Shown in pieces: positions 41,045-44,291 of a DNA stretch of 44,291 nucleotides. Origin of the DNA: Streptomyces sp. Isolate_45 (lineage in GTDB: Bacteria > Actinomycetota > Actinomycetes > Streptomycetales > Streptomycetaceae); assembly GCF_024721315.2 (NCBI RefSeq), contig NZ_JANFAK020000064.1, positions 1 to 44,291 on the forward strand, read 5' to 3'. Below the pieces are notes generated by a model, which was not told the origin of the DNA, made no database searches, and was given only the letters and a program-made list of their open reading frames with translations. The translations under genes were made by a program, and so were the position numbers. The first letter of the stretch is position 1. Each line of letters opens with the position of its first letter.

Positions 41045-41539
41045 ATGGAAACGGCACGGTTCGCGTCACTGATCGCGGCGACGATCACCATGGGCCTGGT
41101 CAGCGGCCTCTTCTACGGGTTCTCCGTGGCCGTGATGCCCGGTCTGCGGGCCACCGGCGACCGGACCGTCGTCGAGGTGATGCAGCGCATCAACGTGGCG
41201 ATCCTCAACGGCTGGTTCATGCTGGGCTACCTCGGGGCGCTCCTGTTCACCGGGCTCGCCGTGGGCCTGCACGTCCCGGCCGACGGGCGGGCGGCACTCG
41301 GCCCGCTGATCGGGGCGTTCGTCTGCTACGTGCTGGCGATGGTGGTGACGGGCGTGGTGAACATCCCGCTCAACAACGCCCTGGCGCAGGCCGGTCCGGC
41401 CGACGCGCTCGCCGACCCGGCGGCCGTCCGGCGGGCCTTCGAGGGCCCGTGGGTGCGCGCGAACGTGTGGCGCACCCTGCTGTGCACGGCCGCCACCGGC
41501 CTGCTGGCCTGGGCGCTGGTCCTCCACGGCGGTTCCTGA
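41045..41539 (+). CDS. DUF1772 (anthrone-oxygenase-like) membrane protein
   Basis: The 164-aa protein has four hydrophobic helices. It has the DUF1772 pattern: Gly-Leu-Phe-Tyr-Gly-Phe-Ser-Val-Ala-Val-Met-Pro-Gly-Leu near residue 22, Asn-Ile-Pro-Leu-Asn-Asn near 110, and Trp-Val-Arg-Ala-Asn-Val-Trp-Arg-Thr near the end. Members are small membrane proteins, some linked to quinone or anthrone oxidation. ATG 41045 is supported by length. It converges on a second DUF1772 gene. The 216-bp gap upstream of it holds the gdhA promoter and no other gene I see. Confidence 0.85.
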   Translation: METARFASLIAATITMGLVSGLFYGFSVAVMPGLRATGDRTVVEVMQRINVAILNGWFMLGYLGALLFTGLAVGLHVPADGRAALGPLIGAFVCYVLAMVVTGVVNIPLNNALAQAGPADALADPAAVRRAFEGPWVRANVWRTLLCTAATGLLAWALVLHGGS

Positions 41540-41548
41540 CCTCGGGAG

Positions 41549-41573
41549 CGGCCCCCGCGCGGTGCGGGGGCCG
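41549..41573. terminator. Bidirectional terminator between DUF1772 genes
   Basis: A 10-bp G/C stem (41549-41558 with 41564-41573) and 5-nt loop lies between the convergent ends of the two DUF1772 genes. Confidence 0.7.
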
Positions 41574-41585
41574 GTCCCGTCCCGG

Positions 41586-42221
41586 TCAGCGCGGCGTGGC
41601 GCGGCCGTGCAGGAGGAGGGCCCGGACCAGGGCGACGAGCGCGAGCGTGGAGAGCAGGGTGCGGATGATGTTCGTGGTCACCCAGGTGCCCTTGAAGTCG
41701 TCCACCACCGGCAGGCCGGTCGGCGGCGCGGCGCCCACCGCGCCCGCCACGTCGGCGAGCCGGTCGTTCAGCGGGATGTTCACCGCGAAGGTGATCACGA
41801 GGACGACGAGGTAGGCGACGGCGGCCGCCCCGGCCAGGAGCGCGACGGCGCGGTGGCCGGTCCGCAGGGAGACCACCGCCGCGGCGGCGGTGGTGAGCAG
41901 GGCCAGGACGAAGACGCTCCCGAAGAGGCCGTTGCCGTCGATGGCCGCATTGAAGCCGTTCATGGCGGTGACGTACGCGCGGTCGTCGAGCCCGGCCAGT
42001 CCCGGCATCACCGAGACGTCGAAGGCGAAGAACAGCCCGGCCATCAGGCCGACGAGCACCGTCGACAGCCCGAGCAACACCCCGGCGGCCCGCGCACCGC
42101 CCCCGCCCGCCCCGGCCGGTCGCTGTGGAGCACCGCCCTGTGGGGCACCGCCCTGTGGAGCACCGCCCTGTGGGGCACCGCCCTGTGGAACGTGGCCCGG
42201 CACGGCTCTGTTCGGATTCAT
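41586..42221 (-). CDS. DUF1772 membrane protein with Pro-Gln-Gly-Gly-Ala repeats
   Basis: The 211-aa protein has four hydrophobic helices and the DUF1772 pieces Gly-Leu-Phe-Phe-Ala-Phe-Asp-Val-Ser-Val-Met-Pro-Gly, Asn-Ile-Pro-Leu-Asn-Asp and Trp-Val-Thr-Thr-Asn-Ile-Ile-Arg-Thr. Residues 10-33 are four tandem Pro-Gln-Gly-Gly-Ala units encoded by 15-bp DNA repeats, giving a disordered N-terminal tail absent from the neighbouring paralogue. The repeat count may vary between strains. Confidence 0.85.
   Translation of the reverse strand: MNPNRAVPGHVPQGGAPQGGAPQGGAPQGGAPQRPAGAGGGGARAAGVLLGLSTVLVGLMAGLFFAFDVSVMPGLAGLDDRAYVTAMNGFNAAIDGNGLFGSVFVLALLTTAAAAVVSLRTGHRAVALLAGAAAVAYLVVLVITFAVNIPLNDRLADVAGAVGAAPPTGLPVVDDFKGTWVTTNIIRTLLSTLALVALVRALLLHGRATPR
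42123..42197. repeat. Tandem 15-bp repeats in the DUF1772 gene
   Basis: Four 15-bp units at 42123, 42138, 42153 and 42168 alternate GTGGAG and GTGGGG, and a fifth degenerate unit runs to 42197. They are in frame and encode Pro-Gln-Gly-Gly-Ala. They are not CRISPR-like because there are no spacers. Confidence 0.85.
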
Positions 42222-42320
42222 GACGCGTCCTCACCTGCTGTCGGCGGGCCCCGTACCCGCGCGCGGAGCCGATCGTGGCACCCGGGCGGCCTCCCTGTCA
42301 GGGCATCGGAGCGTCCCGAC

Positions 42321-42368
42321 GGCCCCCACCGGCCCCGCGAGCCGGAGCTCGCGGGGCCGGTGGGGGCC
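42321..42368 (-). terminator. Perfect 22-bp hairpin terminator
   Basis: A perfect 22-bp inverted repeat (42321-42342 with 42347-42368) has a 4-nt loop. It lies just after the stop of the MDR oxidoreductase gene and before the DUF1772 start, so it probably ends the former transcript. Confidence 0.75.
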
Positions 42369-42388
42369 GTTCCGGTGCCGGGGCGGCG

Positions 42389-43387
42389 TCAGGCGGTGGC
42401 GTCCGGGAGCAGGACGATGCGGCCGATCTGCGCGCGGGACTCGATCAGGCGGTGTGCCTCGGCGACCTCGTGCAGCGGCAGGGTGGCGTGCACGGCGTGC
42501 CGGACCGTGCCGTCGGCGAGCCGGTTGGCCAGGTCCTCGTGGTTGCGCAGGTACTCCTTGGGGCGGGCGGCGCGCCAGCGCGATAGCGCGAAGCCGGTCA
42601 GGAACTTCATCTCGATGAGCTCCATGGGCGAGACCTTGGGGATCTCCAGGCCGCCGCCGGCCGAACCGTAGAACACGAGCCGGCCGAACGGGGCGAGGAG
42701 GCCCACGCCCTGCCGGAGCACGTCGCCGCCGACGCTGTCGAGGATGACGTCGACGCCCTTGCCGCCCGTCGCCGCGCGGACCTCGTCGGCCCAGTCGTCC
42801 CGGCTGTAGTCGACGACGACGTCCGCGCCCAGGCCCCGTACGAACTCCAGCTTGTCGGGGGAGCCGGCGGTGCCGATGACCAGGCCGGCGCCCGCGGCCT
42901 TGGCCAGTTGGACGGCGAGGTGGCCGATGCCGCCGGACGCCGCGTGCACGAGGACGCTCTCGCCGGGCCGGAGCGCCGCGGTGCCCAGCGTGCCGGCGGC
43001 GATCGGGCCCGGGGAGGGCAGCGCGGTCGCCTGGGCGGCGTCCAGGCCCTCGGGGACGGGCAGCACGGTGGAGGCGTCGACGACCGCGTAGTCGGCGTAG
43101 GCGCCGTTCAGGGTGAACGCGCCGACCCGGTCGCCCTCGTGGATGTCCGTCACACCGGCGCCGACACCCGCGACGCGGCCGATGATGTCCCCGCCGAGCA
43201 CGATCGGGAACTGCGGGCGCCACATGGGGGCGGGGAAGATGTTCCGCCGCATCTGGGTCTGCGCGAAGCCGACGCTGACGGCCTCGGCGGCGATGAGTAC
43301 CTCGCCCGGGCCCGGCGTCGGGACGGGTGCTTCCTCCACGCGGAGGACATCCGGGTCCCCGTACTCGTGGATTCGGATGATGCGCAT
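42389..43387 (-). CDS. Zinc-independent MDR oxidoreductase (quinone oxidoreductase type)
   Basis: The 332-aa medium-chain dehydrogenase has Gly-Gly-Asp-Ile-Ile-Gly-Arg-Val-Ala-Gly-Val-Gly near residue 65. The NADPH motif Ala-Ala-Ser-Gly-Gly-Ile-Gly-His-Leu-Ala-Val-Gln follows near 148. The cysteines of structural zinc are absent, as in quinone oxidoreductases. It likely reduces quinones or enones. It appears to be flanking chromosome rather than cluster. Confidence 0.9.
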   Translation of the reverse strand: MRIIRIHEYGDPDVLRVEEAPVPTPGPGEVLIAAEAVSVGFAQTQMRRNIFPAPMWRPQFPIVLGGDIIGRVAGVGAGVTDIHEGDRVGAFTLNGAYADYAVVDASTVLPVPEGLDAAQATALPSPGPIAAGTLGTAALRPGESVLVHAASGGIGHLAVQLAKAAGAGLVIGTAGSPDKLEFVRGLGADVVVDYSRDDWADEVRAATGGKGVDVILDSVGGDVLRQGVGLLAPFGRLVFYGSAGGGLEIPKVSPMELIEMKFLTGFALSRWRAARPKEYLRNHEDLANRLADGTVRHAVHATLPLHEVAEAHRLIESRAQIGRIVLLPDATA

Positions 43388-43451
43388 CTGACTTCCTCCG
43401 GTCGTGCCGCGGAGCGGGAAAGAGAAGAACGGAAAGGGGGGACGGGGCGGC

Positions 43452-44183
43452 CTAGTCGGTGACGGGCGCGGTGCGGCCCGTGCTCTGCTTCAACTCGAAG
43501 AAGTCCGGGTCGGCGGCCAGTGTCGCGAAGGCGGTCCACAGGCCGGCCGCCCGCTTGCCGCGCGGTATCGCGGACAGCACCGGCCCGAACTGGCCCGGGC
43601 CGCCGTCCACCGAGATCGTCGGTACGCCGATCAGCTCCCGGCCGAGGTCCTGGTCGGGTACCCGGTCGTGGGAGGCCCGCAGGCGCTCGTCCCACTCCTC
43701 GGAGTCCAGCGCCGCCAACAGGGAGGCGGGCAGGCCGAGTTCGGCCAGGGCCTCCGCGCAGCCCGGCTCGACGCCGTCCAGCGCCCGGTGCATGGCCTCG
43801 CGGAAGTCGGAGTCGGCCGCGGTGCGCACCGGCTCGAAGATGCCGCCCGCGCCGTGGAAGCGGTTGCCGAGGGCGGTGTAGAGGGGGCCGACGACCTCGT
43901 CGCCGTGCGCTTCGCGGGCGGCGGCGATCAGCCGGACCGGACCCCAGTAGCGGCCGAGGAGGGCACGCCGGGCCTCGGGGACCTCGGGGCCGCTGTTGAG
44001 GAGCGCCAGGCTCATCTCGTGCCACCGCAGGGTCAGGGGCAGCCGTTCGGCGGCCTCCAGCACCCAGCGGGAGGTGATCCAGGCGAAGGGGCAGAGGGGG
44101 TCGAACCAGAAGTCGACCGTCTGGCCGCCGGGCCCGTCCGTGTGCGCGGCCCGCGGGGCGGACTCGGTGTCGGTGTGTGGCAT
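43452..44183 (-). CDS. DsbA-family thioredoxin-fold protein (Rv2466c-like)
   Basis: The 243-aa protein has a DsbA-like fold. Near residue 28 a Phe-Asp-Pro-Leu-Cys-Pro-Phe-Ala-Trp motif gives a single active-site Cys in place of CxxC. A cis-Pro segment Gly-Val-Pro-Thr-Ile lies near 185. This resembles mycothiol-dependent reductases of actinobacteria such as Rv2466c. It probably has a redox-stress role. It is the last gene before the poly-G end. Confidence 0.85.
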   Translation of the reverse strand: MPHTDTESAPRAAHTDGPGGQTVDFWFDPLCPFAWITSRWVLEAAERLPLTLRWHEMSLALLNSGPEVPEARRALLGRYWGPVRLIAAAREAHGDEVVGPLYTALGNRFHGAGGIFEPVRTAADSDFREAMHRALDGVEPGCAEALAELGLPASLLAALDSEEWDERLRASHDRVPDQDLGRELIGVPTISVDGGPGQFGPVLSAIPRGKRAAGLWTAFATLAADPDFFELKQSTGRTAPVTD

Positions 44184-44215
44184 GTCTGAGGAGCTCCCCG
44201 GGATGAGGGTGCGGA

Positions 44216-44291
<76 letters not shown>

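Noticed and set aside
42123..42197. CRISPR array
   Set aside because: Repeats are contiguous without spacers and are in frame within a gene.

Overview
The window is very GC-rich DNA with strong G/C bias at third codon positions. Its gene families, GTG/TTG starts and long runs of overlapping genes point to Streptomyces or a close relative. Most of it (about 0.2-34.2 kb) is a specialised-metabolite locus. It holds two separate nitrogen-nitrogen bond-forming machineries back to back. The rest (about 34.3-44.2 kb) looks like flanking chromosome. A 75-base G run at the right end is almost certainly a sequencing artefact.

Left cassette (0.2-9.1 kb), valanimycin/azoxy type. A VlmA-like seryl-tRNA-dependent transferase (minus) and a small partner protein diverge from a coupled plus-strand operon: VlmH-like amine N-hydroxylase, VlmO-like membrane protein, VlmR-like flavin reductase, VlmB-like diiron protein and VlmL-like second seryl-tRNA synthetase. 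Further left are a cupin, a haem-oxygenase-like diiron oxidase (HDO), a putative 2OG-Fe(II) oxygenase and a free-standing tRNA-Ser-like gene at 719-808. That tRNA has serine-identity features: class II variable arm, G discriminator and an intact T arm. Its anticodon arm is abnormal: a 7-bp stem, an 8-nt loop and no U33. Arrays of GTCAG-type heptamers at 11-bp period, resembling SARP regulator sites, lie just upstream of the tRNA (655-683) and in the vlmA/vlmH divergent promoter (4271-4338). The tRNA also has its own terminator hairpin. I infer a dedicated, probably non-decoding tRNA that carries serine from the cluster SerRS to the VlmA homologue, co-regulated with the azoxy genes.

Right cassette (9.1-34.2 kb, all minus strand, mostly 4-nt overlaps), hydrazinoacetic acid (HAA) type. 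It has a lysine N6-hydroxylase, a cupin-MetRS hydrazine synthetase fused to a C-terminal carrier domain, and a glycine-oxidase-like FAD enzyme. It also has a ligase/ACP/GNAT trio resembling the HAA-handling trio of triacsin biosynthesis, and a TubC-docking/Cy/A/T NRPS with a cysteine-like code. Two saccharopine dehydrogenases (Lys9-like and Lys1-like) could regenerate lysine from the aminoadipate semialdehyde by-product. Also present are an ATP-grasp ligase, MFS exporter, P450, acyl-CoA dehydrogenase, a 783-aa HDO, a KAS III-like enzyme, an isocitrate-lyase-family protein, a type II thioesterase, a C45 acyltransferase and a phosphopantetheinyl transferase.

Flank (34.3-44.2 kb): a small exported protein with three DVGWN repeats divergent from a LuxR-type regulator, a small membrane protein, a DMT transporter, a second thioesterase with an acyl-CoA synthetase, gdhA, two DUF1772 membrane proteins, a quinone-oxidoreductase-like MDR enzyme and a DsbA-family protein. 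The product cannot be named from sequence. The combination predicts a metabolite with a hydrazine-derived (hydrazone, diazo or similar) unit, an azoxy unit, or two adjacent pathways that share supply enzymes.
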